A stretch of DNA of 64,000 nucleotides from Aquipseudomonas alcaligenes (GCF_900156545.1 NZ_FTNW01000005.1:310001-374000), one strand, 5' to 3'. Shown: positions 1-8,839, numbered from the stretch's first letter. The notes: generated by a model not told the origin, from the sequence alone. Translations and numbers: made by a program.

Positions 1-528
1 CAGCCTGGCGAAGGTGGCGTCGAGCAGCTCGATGGACGGCTGGGCCGACTTCGGCGGGGTGTCGCGGCCGTCGAGGAAGGCGTGCAGGTAGATCTTCTCG
101 GCGCCACGCTTGGCGGCCAGTTCGGCCATGGCGACCAGGTGGTCCTGGTGGCTGTGCACGCCGCCGTCGGAGAGCAGGCCGAGGATATGCACGGCCTTGC
201 CGGCGCCGACGGCCTGGTCAACGGCGCGAGTGATTTCGGCATTCTCGAAGAACTCGCCGTCGCGGATGGCCTTGGTCACCCGGGTGAAGTCCTGGTACAC
301 CACGCGGCCTGCGCCGAGGTTCATGTGCCCGACTTCGGAGTTGCCCATCTGGCCGTCCGGCAGGCCGACGTCCATGCCCGAACCCGAGATCAGGCCATGC
401 GGGTAGGTGGCGCGCAGGCGGTCGTAGACCGGGGTCTGCGCCGCGTAGATGGCGTTGTGCTCGGGGTTCTCGCTGTGGCCGAAGCCATCGAGGATGATCA
501 GGACCAGGGGGTTGGGCGTTGCGCTCAT
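1..528 (-). CDS. gpmI: 2,3-bisphosphoglycerate-independent phosphoglycerate mutase, N-terminal part (cut by window edge)
   Basis: Glycolytic and gluconeogenic enzyme interconverting 3- and 2-phosphoglycerate in the cytosol with two Mn ions. The first 176 residues are visible, starting [17 protein letters not shown]; the metal-binding DGFG and the NSEVGHM block that carries the phosphorylated catalytic serine (about residue 62) are both intact, as is a later DGRDTPP segment. The 3' end lies left of the window. It is divergent from the rhodanese-grxC-secB group, the arrangement known from other Pseudomonas chromosomes. No strong Shine-Dalgarno is visible, but the start fits the family. Confidence 0.96.
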   Translation of the reverse strand, partial: MSATPNPLVLIILDGFGHSENPEHNAIYAAQTPVYDRLRATYPHGLISGSGMDVGLPDGQMGNSEVGHMNLGAGRVVYQDFTRVTKAIRDGEFFENAEITRAVDQAVGAGKAVHILGLLSDGGVHSHQDHLVAMAELAAKRGAEKIYLHAFLDGRDTPPKSAQPSIELLDATFARL

Positions 529-609
529 GGCGGCTGGCTCGCTCGTGGTGATCAAAAAAGGTCGCGCATTTTACCGATGCAGGCCCGCCGCGTCACCGCT
601 GGGCGGGGC

Positions 610-637
610 TTGGCCGACCTGTGGGGCTGTGTATACT
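610..637 (+). promoter_or_regulatory. sigma-70-type promoter for the rhodanese-grxC-secB group
   Basis: TTGGCC (610-615) and TATACT (632-637) are separated by 16 bases and lie 31 bases before the rhodanese start. The -10 is close to consensus. The site sits in the gap between the divergent gpmI and the rhodanese gene. Confidence 0.6.
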
Positions 638-668
638 GGCCGCCATTTTAAGGCTATGGAACCGCGCG

Positions 669-1082
669 ATGTTGGCCCACCTGATTGAATTTGCCACTAA
701 CCACTATGTACTGAGCGGATGCTTCGTGTTCCTGCTGGTGCTCTTGATCGTCACCGAGCTGCGCAAGGGCGGCAAGAGCCTGACCAGCCGCGAGCTGACG
801 GCGCTGGTCAACAGTGAGCAGGGCGTGGTGCTGGATGTGCGCAACCACAAGGACTTCAGCAGCGGCCACATCGTCGATGCGCTGAACATTCCCTTCGACA
901 AGCTGGCCGAACGCATGGTCGAGCTGGAGAAGCACAAGGCCAAGACCATCATCGTGGTCGACGCCATGGGGCAGCACGCCGGCATGGTTGCCCGCGACCT
1001 GAAGAAGGCCGGCTACACCGCGGCTAAGCTGGGCGGCGGCATCGCCAGCTGGCGCGGCGACAACCTGCCGGTAGTCAAGTGA
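669..1082 (+). CDS. Membrane-anchored rhodanese-like domain protein lacking the catalytic cysteine
   Basis: 137 residues, start chosen at MLAHLIEFATNHYVL because the N-terminus then matches Pseudomonas relatives; the reading frame continues upstream to 621 without a better start. One membrane segment (about residues 15-32) is followed by a rhodanese fold (about 45-135) with the conserved LDVRNHKDFSSGHIVDALN block. The active-site loop, where rhodaneses carry Cys (usually VCxxG), reads VVDAMGQHAG here, with Asp in place of Cys. Sulfur transfer by the usual persulfide chemistry is therefore unlikely; a binding or regulatory role is an inference. It is followed 1 base later by grxC. Confidence 0.9.
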   Translation: MLAHLIEFATNHYVLSGCFVFLLVLLIVTELRKGGKSLTSRELTALVNSEQGVVLDVRNHKDFSSGHIVDALNIPFDKLAERMVELEKHKAKTIIVVDAMGQHAGMVARDLKKAGYTAAKLGGGIASWRGDNLPVVK

Positions 1083-1083
1083 C

Positions 1084-1338
1084 ATGCCCGAGGTCCTCGT
1101 CTACTCCAGTGCCTGGTGCCCCTACTGCATCCGCGCCAAGCAACTGTTGACCAGCAAGGGCGTGGCGTTCCGCGAGATCAGCGTGGACGGCCAGCCCGAC
1201 GTGCGTGCCGAGATGAGCCGCAAGGCCGGACGCACCTCGGTACCGCAGATCTGGATCGGCAGCACCCATGTCGGTGGCTGCGATGACCTCTACGCCCTGG
1301 AGCGCGCCGGCAAGCTCGACGCGCTGCTGCAGGGCTGA
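1084..1338 (+). CDS. grxC: Glutaredoxin 3
   Basis: 84 residues, the normal length for this class. It reduces disulfides and glutathionylated proteins in the cytosol using glutathione. The dithiol active site CPYC is at residues 12-15 ([10 protein letters not shown]), and the glutathione-binding TSVPQIWI with cis-Pro and the GGCDD motif are present. It starts one base after the rhodanese stop and is followed 34 bases later by secB; rhodanese-glutaredoxin-SecB is a conserved Pseudomonas order. Confidence 0.97.
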   Translation: MPEVLVYSSAWCPYCIRAKQLLTSKGVAFREISVDGQPDVRAEMSRKAGRTSVPQIWIGSTHVGGCDDLYALERAGKLDALLQG

Positions 1339-1372
1339 ACCCTTTCAGCAACCCGCAACAAGAAGAACAGCC

Positions 1373-1846
1373 ATGACCGAACAAGCGAACAACGGCGCCG
1401 CCCAGAACAACGAAGGGCCGCAATTCTCCCTGCAGCGCATCTACGTGAAGGACCTGTCCTTCGAAGCGCCGAAGAGCCCGGAAATCTTCCGTCAGGAGTG
1501 GGCGCCGAGCGTAGGCCTGGATCTCAACACCAAGCAGAAGCAGCTCGATGGCGACTTCCACGAAGTGGTGCTGACCCTGTCCGTGACCGTGAAGACCGGT
1601 GAGGAAATCGCCTTCATCGCTGAAGTGCAGCAGGCCGGCATCTTCCTGATCAAGGGTCTGGACGCCGCCTCCATGGGTCACACCCTCGGCGCGTTCTGCC
1701 CGAACATCCTGTTCCCCTATGCCCGCGAGGCGCTGGATGGTCTGGTGATCCGCGGTTCCTTCCCGGCCCTGATGCTGTCGCCGGTGAACTTCGACGCCCT
1801 GTATGCCCAGGAGCTGCAGCGCCAGCAGCAGGCTGCCCAGGCCTGA
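1373..1846 (+). CDS. secB: Protein-export chaperone SecB
   Basis: 157 residues. Tetrameric cytosolic chaperone that keeps preproteins unfolded and hands them to SecA. The start at [15 protein letters not shown] gives the family length; the frame extends upstream into grxC but that part is not SecB-like. The SecB core ([16 protein letters not shown], then GxFLIKGLD and [11 protein letters not shown]) is intact. It ends at a hairpin terminator shared with trmL on the other strand. Confidence 0.98.
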   Translation: MTEQANNGAAQNNEGPQFSLQRIYVKDLSFEAPKSPEIFRQEWAPSVGLDLNTKQKQLDGDFHEVVLTLSVTVKTGEEIAFIAEVQQAGIFLIKGLDAASMGHTLGAFCPNILFPYAREALDGLVIRGSFPALMLSPVNFDALYAQELQRQQQAAQA

Positions 1847-1863
1847 TCGGCTGCCGGCAGGAC

Positions 1864-1885
1864 AAAGCCGCCTTAGGGCGGCTTT
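1864..1885. terminator. Bidirectional intrinsic terminator between secB and trmL
   Basis: AAAGCCGCC (1864-1872), loop TTAG, GGCGGCTTT (1877-1885): a 9-bp perfect stem with A and T runs on its two sides, so it can end transcription from both convergent genes. Confidence 0.85.
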
Positions 1886-1891
1886 TGCGTT

Positions 1892-2353
1892 TCAGGAGCC
1901 GGCGAAATCCAGCTGGCGCCAGGCCTCATAGACCACCACGGCCACCGCATTCGACAGATTCAGGCTGCGGCACTGCGGGCGCATCGGCATGCGCAGGCGG
2001 CGTTCGTCCGGGAACTGCTCCAGTACCTCGCTCGGCAGGCCGCGACTTTCCGGGCCGAAGAGCAGCATATCGCCGGCACGGTATTCCATTTGCGCGTAGC
2101 TGTGGCTAGCTTTGGTGGTGAATGCCAAGATTCTGTCGGGCTGAACAGACGTGATACAGTCGCTCAAGGAATAGTGGCGCTTTAATGTTGCGTATTCGTG
2201 GTAGTCCAGACCGGCCCGGCGCAGGCGCTTGTCGTCCAGGTCGAAGCCCAGCGGCTCGATCAGATGCAGGTGGCAGCCCGTGTTGGCGCACAGGCGGATG
2301 ATGTTGCCGGTGTTCGGAGGTATCTCCGGCTGGAACAGGACGACATGGAACAT
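1892..2353 (-). CDS. trmL: tRNA (cytidine(34)/uridine(34)-2'-O)-methyltransferase TrmL
   Basis: 153 residues. SPOUT-class enzyme that 2'-O-methylates the wobble base of tRNA-Leu isoacceptors using S-adenosylmethionine. The start MFHVVLFQPEIPPNTGNI and the knot motifs LFGPESRGLP and SLNLSNAVAVVVYE are all present. In other Pseudomonas it also lies beside secB. It is divergent from the first msh gene, with about 100 bases between. Confidence 0.96.
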   Translation of the reverse strand: MFHVVLFQPEIPPNTGNIIRLCANTGCHLHLIEPLGFDLDDKRLRRAGLDYHEYATLKRHYSLSDCITSVQPDRILAFTTKASHSYAQMEYRAGDMLLFGPESRGLPSEVLEQFPDERRLRMPMRPQCRSLNLSNAVAVVVYEAWRQLDFAGS

Positions 2354-2387
2354 TGATCGGGCTCAGCTAGGTCTGTAGCCACCATTC

Positions 2388-2393
2388 TACAAT
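2388..2393 (+). promoter_or_regulatory. Candidate -10 element for the msh operon
   Basis: TACAAT lies 63 bases before the chosen mshI start in the trmL/mshI divergent gap. No convincing -35 is found at 16-18 bases (AGCTAG at 2365-2370), so either an activator is needed or this is chance. Confidence 0.3.
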
Positions 2394-2455
2394 GCACCTG
2401 ACGCGACTGGCCCATGCAGGGCGGCGACGGCAGGACGCAGGGGGATTTGCAGTTG

Positions 2456-3370
2456 GTGTGGTTCGCAAAAAGAAGAACTACAGCGGACGGCCTGCTGGGC
2501 ATCGAAACCGGCCCGGAAGGCATTGCGCTGGCGCGCGTGCAGCGCCTGCCCGGTGAGGCGCCACGCCTGCTTGAGTGCCTGTTTCGCCAGGCGGCTCCCG
2601 CCGAGCAGCCGGCGCTGCTGAAGAGCCTGGTGGCCGAGCGCGCCCTGGGTGACATGCCGGTCAATCTGGTGCTGCACCCCGCCACCTATCAGATGCTCCT
2701 GCTCGATGCTCCCGACGTGCCCGCCGAGGAACTGCGCGACGCCATGCGCTGGCGGGTCAAGGACCTGATTGCCGAGCCGCTGGAGCAGGTGGTGGTGGAT
2801 GCCTTCTGTCTGCCTGACGATGCCTATCGTGGCCGCTCGCGCATGGCCTACTGCGCCGTGCTGGGCAAGGCGCGCATGCAGGCCTGGGGCGATCTGTTCC
2901 GGCAGGCCGGCCTGCGCCTGCGCAGCATCGATGTTACCGAGATGGCGTTTCGCAACCTCGGCCTGCTGGCCGGCGCCGAGGGCATGAACGTCGCTCTGCT
3001 GCGCCTGCGCTCCAGTGAGGGACTGATCAGCGTGCAGAACGGTGCCGACCTGTACATGGCGCGGCGTATCGAGCACGGCCTGGATGGCGCCGCCGGCGAC
3101 TACGGAACCCTGACTCTGGAGATCCAGCGCTCGCTCGACTATTTCGAGAGCCAGCTGGGCAAGGGCTATATCAATCGTCTGCTGCTGCTGCCGAGCAAGC
3201 GTGATGGCGCTGCCGTGCAGCAGGCCATGGGCGGCGGCCTGGCGGTCAAGCTGCAGGCGCTGGACCTGCGCGAGCTGTTCCCCGGCCAGGCCAGCGCCGA
3301 GCTGGATGCCGTCCAGCAGGCCTACTGCATGACTGCGGTCGGCGCGGCCCTGCGTCAGGAGGTCGACTGA
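2456..3370 (+). CDS. mshI: MSHA pilus biogenesis protein MshI (PilM-like)
   Basis: About 304 residues. Cytoplasmic actin-like-ATPase-fold protein (PilM/GspL-cytoplasmic family) that begins the inner-membrane alignment complex of the MSHA pilus. The core starts GLLGIETGPEGIALARV and resembles the phosphate-1 strand of PilM. I chose GTG 2456 because AGGGGGA (2439-2445) lies 10 bases ahead; an in-frame ATG at 2414 would add 14 residues but has no ribosome site, and TTG 2453 is also possible. It overlaps the next gene by one base (TGATG). First gene of the msh cluster; mshH is not upstream. Confidence 0.85.
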   Translation: MWFAKRRTTADGLLGIETGPEGIALARVQRLPGEAPRLLECLFRQAAPAEQPALLKSLVAERALGDMPVNLVLHPATYQMLLLDAPDVPAEELRDAMRWRVKDLIAEPLEQVVVDAFCLPDDAYRGRSRMAYCAVLGKARMQAWGDLFRQAGLRLRSIDVTEMAFRNLGLLAGAEGMNVALLRLRSSEGLISVQNGADLYMARRIEHGLDGAAGDYGTLTLEIQRSLDYFESQLGKGYINRLLLLPSKRDGAAVQQAMGGGLAVKLQALDLRELFPGQASAELDAVQQAYCMTAVGAALRQEVD

Positions 3371-3978
3371 TGCAGAACCTCAACCTCTATCAGGTCGAGC
3401 GTCGCCGTCGCGGCGGTCCACGGCGGCGGCATATGTTGCTCGGCCTGGTGCTGCTGGCGCTGTTCTGCCTGCTGCATGCCGGCTGGCAGTACTGGCAGCT
3501 GCGCGATGCCCGGCAGCAACTGGTGCTGGCCGAGGCCCAGGCCAGCGAGCAGGAGAGCGTGCTGGCCACGGCCAAGGCCGGCTTTGTCGAGCCGCAGCTT
3601 GATCCGCAGTTGCCCGCTGAAGTCGCTGCACGCCAGGCGGAAAACGGTCAGCTGCAGGGACTGCTGAATTACCTGCGGGTGCTGGCCGAGCAGCAGAACA
3701 CCGGCTTCGTCCCGCCGCTGCAGGCCCTGGCCGAGCATCATCCGCAGGGGCGCCTGTGGCTGACCGGTATTCATCTGGATCAGGGGGGCACCCAGTTGCG
3801 CCTGCAAGGGCGCGCGCAGAGCCAGCAGTTGCTGCCCGGTTATCTCGACGCGCTGGGGCGTAGCCCGGTGTTCAGTGGGCGCGAGTTTGCGCGCCTGGAT
3901 GTCGAACGCGGTGAGGATGGCCTGCTCGACTTCGACCTGTCCTCGCGTCCCGCCGACCAGGAGAAGGCCGATGAATAA
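3370..3978 (+). CDS. mshI2: MSHA biogenesis PilN-like inner-membrane protein (second MshI)
   Basis: 202 residues. Short basic cytoplasmic tail (MQNLNLYQVERRRRGG), one membrane helix at about residues 22-40, then a periplasmic coiled-coil rich in Gln and Leu and a small alpha/beta domain, the layout of PilN/GspL C-terminal partners. The NLYQ near the N-terminus resembles the PilN motif that binds PilM. It overlaps mshI by one base and mshJ by eight. Assignment rests on position and topology more than on sequence motifs. Confidence 0.8.
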   Translation: MQNLNLYQVERRRRGGPRRRHMLLGLVLLALFCLLHAGWQYWQLRDARQQLVLAEAQASEQESVLATAKAGFVEPQLDPQLPAEVAARQAENGQLQGLLNYLRVLAEQQNTGFVPPLQALAEHHPQGRLWLTGIHLDQGGTQLRLQGRAQSQQLLPGYLDALGRSPVFSGREFARLDVERGEDGLLDFDLSSRPADQEKADE

Positions 3979-4651
3979 GTGGCTGCAACGCTGGCAGGGC
4001 TTGGCGCCGCGCGAGCAGTGGCTGACCTATGGCGTCGGCCTGGCGCTGCTCGGCATGCTCTATCTGCTGCTGGTGGGCGATCCACTGAGCGCCTCGGTGG
4101 CGCGCACCGAATCATCCATTCGCCTGGCCGAGGGGCGTAGCGCCGAGGCTGCCGTCGGCCTGGAAGAGCTCAAGGCCAGGCTCGCCGCCGACCCCAACAT
4201 TCCCTACCGCAGCGCGCTGCTGGCGGCATCGGTCGACCGCGAGGCGCTGCTGCGACAGATCGATGAGGGCACCGCCGCGCTGCTCACCCCGGAAAAGATG
4301 AAAGCCGTGCTGCAGAGCCTGCTGCAGGCCCAGCAGGGACTGAGTCTCACCGGCATGCAGAGCTTCAGCGAGCCGGTACGCCTGGCCGAGGCGTCGGCAG
4401 CGAAGGCAGCGGGCCCTGCCGGCGACGCCCAGACGGAGCTGCCGACGGTGCTGTACCGACATGGCCTGGTGCTGCAGCTCGAGGGTGGCTATTTCGAACT
4501 GCTGCAGTATCTGCAGGCGGTCCACGCCAGCGGTTGGAAGCTGAACTGGGACAGCCTCGACTACCGCGTCGGCGAAGCCGGCCCGGGGCGGGCGAAGATC
4601 AGCCTGAAACTCTTCACCTTGAGCCGCAAGGCGGGATGGGTCGGTGTCTAG
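3971..4651 (+). CDS. mshJ: MSHA biogenesis protein MshJ (PilO-like)
   Basis: 226 residues from ATG 3971; the frame runs open upstream but only this start gives the expected short tail. N-terminal MNKWLQRWQGLAPREQW, a membrane helix about residues 19-37, then a periplasmic coiled coil and a ferredoxin-like domain as in PilO/GspM. Predicted to pair with the PilN-like protein in the alignment subcomplex. Overlaps both neighbours by eight bases. Confidence 0.82.
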   Translation: MNKWLQRWQGLAPREQWLTYGVGLALLGMLYLLLVGDPLSASVARTESSIRLAEGRSAEAAVGLEELKARLAADPNIPYRSALLAASVDREALLRQIDEGTAALLTPEKMKAVLQSLLQAQQGLSLTGMQSFSEPVRLAEASAAKAAGPAGDAQTELPTVLYRHGLVLQLEGGYFELLQYLQAVHASGWKLNWDSLDYRVGEAGPGRAKISLKLFTLSRKAGWVGV

Positions 4652-4958
4652 AACCTTGCTCTTGGCCCTGTTGCTGGGCTGCGCCGGCGCGCACGCGACT
4701 GTCGACCCGACCCGGCCGCCTGCCGACCTGCTGCCAGCCACGGGGGCGGCAGCGGCTCCGGCCGCACTGCAACTGCAGGCCATCCTGCGCGGCGCCCAGG
4801 GCAGCCGTGCGGTAATCGACGGCCAGACCCTGCGCGTCGGCGAGGAACATGGCGGCGTGCGCATTCTGGCCATCCAGCCGCACGCCGTACTGATCGAACG
4901 CCAGGGCCAGCGCGAGCTGTTGCGTCTGGTCGAACCTGTAATCAAACCGAGCCGATGA
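4644..4958 (+). CDS. mshK: MSHA biogenesis protein MshK (PilP-like)
   Basis: 104 residues from GTG 4644, inside the end of mshJ. A signal peptide ends near GAHA (about residue 18), followed by VDPTRPP and a small beta domain with the LQAILRGAQGSRAVIDGQTL and VGEEHGGVRI strands typical of PilP/GspC homology regions. Predicted periplasmic link between the inner-membrane complex and the MshL secretin. Stop overlaps the mshL start by 4 bases. Confidence 0.8.
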   Translation: MSRTLLLALLLGCAGAHATVDPTRPPADLLPATGAAAAPAALQLQAILRGAQGSRAVIDGQTLRVGEEHGGVRILAIQPHAVLIERQGQRELLRLVEPVIKPSR

Positions 4959-6556
4959 TGCCGATGACTCCGACTCTGCCGAAACGTGGCCTGCTGCTGG
5001 GCCTGGCCTGCCTGCTCAGTGCCTGCCAGACCTTCATCGATGGCGACAAGCAGCTCTATGAACAGAGCGGCAAGCTGCTCGACGAGAGCCTGCAGCAGGC
5101 TCAGGCCAGTGCCAAGGTGACACCACCGCCGGCCGTGCAGGCGGCGCTGTTGCCGCCGCTGAGCAGTACCCTGTTCGCCAGCGGGCCACGCTTCGACGTG
5201 GCCGCCAAGGATATGCCGGCCCGCGAGTTCTTCCTCAGCCTGATGGAGAGCGCCGGGCAGAACCTGGTGGTCCATCCGGCCGTGAGCGGCAACATCACCT
5301 TCAGCCTGCGTCGGGTCACCCTCGAAGAGGTTCTCGCTGCGGTGCGCGACAGCTACGGCTATGACTTCCGCCGCACCAGCTACGGCTACCAGATCCTGCC
5401 GAACGAGAAGATCACGCGCAGCTACGACCTCAATTACCTCAACCTGCAGCGCCTCGGTGAGTCGGATACCCGCGTCAGCTCGGGGCAGGTGGAGAGCAGC
5501 CAGAGCAGTGACTCCGATGACAACGGCAACTCGAGCAGCGACACCTCCGTAACGACGCTGAATGCCAGCAAGGTGGTGACCAGCAGCAATGTCGATTTCT
5601 GGAAAGAGGTCGAAGGCGTGGTGCGTGCCGTCGTAGGCGACGAGGAAGGCAACAGCGTGGTGGTCAATCCGCAAGCCAGCCTGCTGGTGGTACGCGCCAG
5701 CAGTGCCGACCAGGAGAACGTGGTGCGCTTCCTCGAACAGGCCCAGCGTAACCTGCAGCGTCAGGTGATACTGGAAACCAAGATTCTTGAGGTCCAGCTC
5801 AATGACGGTTTTCAGGCCGGCATCAGCTGGGAAAAGATTGGCGGTGATGTGAGCGCGGGGATCGATGGCGCCGAACTCACGGGGCCCAGCGAGATCGACG
5901 GCGTTTTCAGCACAGTGCTCAGCTTCGGTGATTTCACTGGCCTGATTCAGCTGCTTCAGACCCAGGGCGAGGTGCGGGTGCTGTCCAGCCCGCGCATTTC
6001 CACGCTGAACAACCAGAAGGCGGTGATCAAGGTCGGCACCGACGAGTTCTTCGTTACCGACGTCTCCTCCAACAGCAGCACGACCACCGTGGCCGGGGTG
6101 ACCCAGCCGACTCAGGACGTGACCCTGACGCCGTTTTTCTCCGGTATCTCGCTGGATGTGACCCCGCAGATCGACCAGCACGACGTGGTCACCCTGCATG
6201 TGCGGCCGACCGTCAGCCGGGTCGTGGACCAGAACAAGACCATCGTGCTGGGCGAGAACAACGTCTTCAATCTGCCCCTGGCCTTGTCCACCTCGCGTCA
6301 GTCCGACTCCATCGTGCGGGCTCGCAGCGGTCAGGTGGTGGTGATCGGCGGCCTGCTGCAGAACAACAACGAGAACACCGACGCCGAAGTGCCCTGGGCC
6401 AGCACCCTGCCCGTCGTCGGCAACCTGTTCAAGCAGCAGCGCAAGGCCATGCAGAAGAGCGAGCTGGTCATCCTGATGCGGCCGCAAGTGGTCAGCGACG
6501 AGGTGTGGCTGGAAGAGATCCGGCGCAGCGCGGAATCGTTCAAGGAACTGAGGTAA
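4955..6556 (+). CDS. mshL: MSHA outer-membrane secretin MshL
   Basis: 533 residues. Forms the ring pore through which the pilus leaves the outer membrane. A lipoprotein signal with lipobox LLSAC (Cys24) precedes an STN-type N domain (about 75-150; ARxFFLSLMESAGQNLVVHP), a Ser/Asp-rich insertion (SSQSSDSDDNGNSSSD, about 180-196), further N domains and a C-terminal secretin domain with VLSSPRISTLNNQKAVIKVG and VVIGGLLQNN. The lipobox suggests it sorts to the outer membrane itself. Four-base overlap with mshK. Confidence 0.95.
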   Translation: MMPMTPTLPKRGLLLGLACLLSACQTFIDGDKQLYEQSGKLLDESLQQAQASAKVTPPPAVQAALLPPLSSTLFASGPRFDVAAKDMPAREFFLSLMESAGQNLVVHPAVSGNITFSLRRVTLEEVLAAVRDSYGYDFRRTSYGYQILPNEKITRSYDLNYLNLQRLGESDTRVSSGQVESSQSSDSDDNGNSSSDTSVTTLNASKVVTSSNVDFWKEVEGVVRAVVGDEEGNSVVVNPQASLLVVRASSADQENVVRFLEQAQRNLQRQVILETKILEVQLNDGFQAGISWEKIGGDVSAGIDGAELTGPSEIDGVFSTVLSFGDFTGLIQLLQTQGEVRVLSSPRISTLNNQKAVIKVGTDEFFVTDVSSNSSTTTVAGVTQPTQDVTLTPFFSGISLDVTPQIDQHDVVTLHVRPTVSRVVDQNKTIVLGENNVFNLPLALSTSRQSDSIVRARSGQVVVIGGLLQNNNENTDAEVPWASTLPVVGNLFKQQRKAMQKSELVILMRPQVVSDEVWLEEIRRSAESFKELR

Positions 6557-6560
6557 GGCA

Positions 6561-7493
6561 ATGTACGAGGCCTTCTTCGGCCTGCGCGAGAAGCCCTTCG
6601 CGCTGACGCCCAACACCGGCTTCCTGGTGCAGCTGGCGCCCTATCAGGCTTGCCTCAACCTGCTGCGTGTGGCCCTCGGTGAAGGCGAGGGTTTTATCAA
6701 GGTGACCGGCGAGGTCGGCACCGGCAAGACCCTGCTGTGCCGCGCGCTGCTCAATACCCTGCCGGTCGAGCGCTTCCAGCTGGCCTACCTGCCCAACCCC
6801 GGCATGAGCCCGGTCGGCCTGCGCCAGGCCCTGGCCCGCGAACTGCTGGTCGAGAGCGTCGACGAGCTGGATGCCCAGAGCGTACTCGATGCCCTGCATC
6901 GTCGCCTGATCGAGTTGGCCGCCGAGGGTCGCAGCACGGTGCTGCTGATCGACGAGGCACAGGCGCTGCCGGCCGCCACCCTGGAGGCGCTGCGCCTGTT
7001 GACCAACCTGGAGACCGAGCAGGCCAAGCTGCTGCAGGTGGTCCTGTTCGGCCAGCCGGAGCTGGATGCCACCCTGGCGCGCGACGAGTTCCGCCAGTTG
7101 CGCCAGCGCATTACCTTCTCCTACCAGCTGCGCCCGCTCGACGTGAAGGATTGCACCCGCTACCTCAACGAGCGCCTGGCGGTGGCCGGCTACCGTGGCG
7201 AGCCGCTCTTCGCGCCGCGCGCCATTCGCCGCCTGGTGCGTGGCAGCGGCGGCATCCCGCGGCTGATCAATATCCTCGCGCACAAGGCGCTGATGGTGGC
7301 CTTCGGCGAAGGCCGTCGGCAGGTGAGCCCCGCTCATGTGCGCCGTGCCCAGCTGGATACCGAGGGCGCGCAACCTTTCCTGGCGCGTCGGCCGGCCTGG
7401 TTCGGTTGGGGGCTGGCAGCGGTCAGCCTGTCAGTGCTGGTGCTGGTCGGCGCGTGGTCCTGGCTGGACCAGTGGCGGGAGCTGCTGCCATGA
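6561..7493 (+). CDS. mshM: MSHA biogenesis ATPase MshM (ExeA-like AAA protein)
   Basis: 310 residues. AAA+ protein of the ExeA/GspA family. MYEAFFGLREKPFALTPN is the family's N-terminal signature; Walker A GEVGTGKT is at residues 50-57 and Walker B VLLIDEAQ at about 127-134; a C-terminal membrane helix (about 278-300) fits a role at the inner membrane. Probably helps assemble or place the secretin through peptidoglycan, by analogy with ExeA. Ends overlapping mshN by ATGA. Confidence 0.93.
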   Translation: MYEAFFGLREKPFALTPNTGFLVQLAPYQACLNLLRVALGEGEGFIKVTGEVGTGKTLLCRALLNTLPVERFQLAYLPNPGMSPVGLRQALARELLVESVDELDAQSVLDALHRRLIELAAEGRSTVLLIDEAQALPAATLEALRLLTNLETEQAKLLQVVLFGQPELDATLARDEFRQLRQRITFSYQLRPLDVKDCTRYLNERLAVAGYRGEPLFAPRAIRRLVRGSGGIPRLINILAHKALMVAFGEGRRQVSPAHVRRAQLDTEGAQPFLARRPAWFGWGLAAVSLSVLVLVGAWSWLDQWRELLP

Positions 7494-8839
7494 GCCTGGT
7501 CAACGATATGCTGCGTGACCTCGAGGAGCGTCGTGCCGCACCGGGCGAGCGCCTGGCCCTGGAAGGTCTGCACGCGGTGGATGAGGCGGCAGCCGCGCGC
7601 CGCGAGCGGATCGAGCGTCTGCGCCGTGGCTCGATCTGGTTCATGGCGGTGATGCTGATCGCCGTGCTGGTCGGGGTGATGATCGGGCGGGTGGTCAAGG
7701 GGCAGATTCCCTGGGGCGGAACCATGCCCGAGCCTGCCACCGAGGTGGTCGCTGCTCCCGTGAGTGCGCCGCGTCTGCTGGAGGTGCTGCCGCAGCATGA
7801 TGCCCGCGGCCTGACCCTGCAGCTGCTGCTGGAGCGCTCTGTGCCCTACCAGCGTACCGAAGAGAGTGGCGCGGTGAGTCTGCGCCTGCCCGGCCTTCAG
7901 CTGGCGGGTGAGGCGCAATCCGGACGTTTGCAGCGCAATGGCCGCAGTCTGTCCTGGCGGGTGGAGCAGCAGGGTGTCGACGTGCAGGTGCTGCTGGTCG
8001 GCCTCGCTGGAGAGTTGGAAGTGCGTGATCGCCTGGAGCCCGCCGGTGAGCGCTGGCTGCTGTGGATCGAGGTGCCGCTGGCGGAAGCCGCCAGTGCCGC
8101 CGAAGCGCCACCCGCGCCGGAGCCGTTGCCGGTCGCCGCGCCGGCCGAGGCCCCGGCGTCCGAGCCCGACATGCCGGCCTGGGCTACTGCCCCGGTGGCG
8201 CCCGCGGATGCCGCGCCGGCGACCCCGCCAGTCGAACCGGCCAGCGCTCCCGAGCTGAAGATCGAACCCTATCGGCCGGATGCCCTGAGCCGTGCCCGGC
8301 AGGCCATGGGCGCGGGGGACTACCGATCCGCCATCAATGAGCTGGAGGCCTTGCAGAAGCGCCGCGAACGCGATCCCGAGGTCATGCGCTGGCTGGCGCG
8401 GGCCTATCTGGCCGATGGACAGCAGCAGCGTCTGCTCAGCTGGCTGCCGAACCAACTGGCGCAGATGCCGCAGGACAGTGAGCTGCGCCTGCTGCTGGCA
8501 CGTGCCCAGCTGCAGGCCGGCGCTACCCAGGCGGCAGTCGCGACCCTTGAGCAGCACGCCCCCGGCCTGATGCAGGAGCCGACTTATCATGCACTGCTGG
8601 CCGCCAGCTATCAGCAGACCGGGCAGTGGCAGCAAAGCGCAGCGCTGTACCGCCAGCTGGTCGCGCTGCGCCCCGCTCAGGCGACCTGGCAGCTGGGCCT
8701 GGCCATCGCTCTGGAGCAGCTGGATCAGCCTGCCGAGGCGGCCCGTCATTATCTGCAAGCGCTGCAGGGCGCGGGGCTGGACGCGAGCACCCGGCGCTTT
8801 GCCAGCGAACGCGCTGCGGCACTCGGAGGTCGAGAATGA
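7490..8839 (+). CDS. mshN: MSHA biogenesis protein MshN (TPR protein)
   Basis: 449 residues from ATG 7490; the frame is open far upstream over mshM but the MSLVNDMLRDLEERR start is a known MshN/GspB-like signature. One membrane helix (about residues 47-66), a periplasmic beta domain, an Ala/Pro-rich linker (about 195-255) and C-terminal TPR repeats (about 270-445). Likely partner of MshM in secretin placement. Overlaps mshE by 4 bases. Confidence 0.9.
   Translation: MSLVNDMLRDLEERRAAPGERLALEGLHAVDEAAAARRERIERLRRGSIWFMAVMLIAVLVGVMIGRVVKGQIPWGGTMPEPATEVVAAPVSAPRLLEVLPQHDARGLTLQLLLERSVPYQRTEESGAVSLRLPGLQLAGEAQSGRLQRNGRSLSWRVEQQGVDVQVLLVGLAGELEVRDRLEPAGERWLLWIEVPLAEAASAAEAPPAPEPLPVAAPAEAPASEPDMPAWATAPVAPADAAPATPPVEPASAPELKIEPYRPDALSRARQAMGAGDYRSAINELEALQKRRERDPEVMRWLARAYLADGQQQRLLSWLPNQLAQMPQDSELRLLLARAQLQAGATQAAVATLEQHAPGLMQEPTYHALLAASYQQTGQWQQSAALYRQLVALRPAQATWQLGLAIALEQLDQPAEAARHYLQALQGAGLDASTRRFASERAAALGGRE

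Noticed and set aside
4112..6616. An 834-codon open frame on the minus strand across mshJ-mshL
   Set aside because: It lies wholly opposite clear msh genes, has shadow-like composition (many His, Gln, Leu, Ala from the GC-rich opposite strand) and no family motifs or ribosome site.
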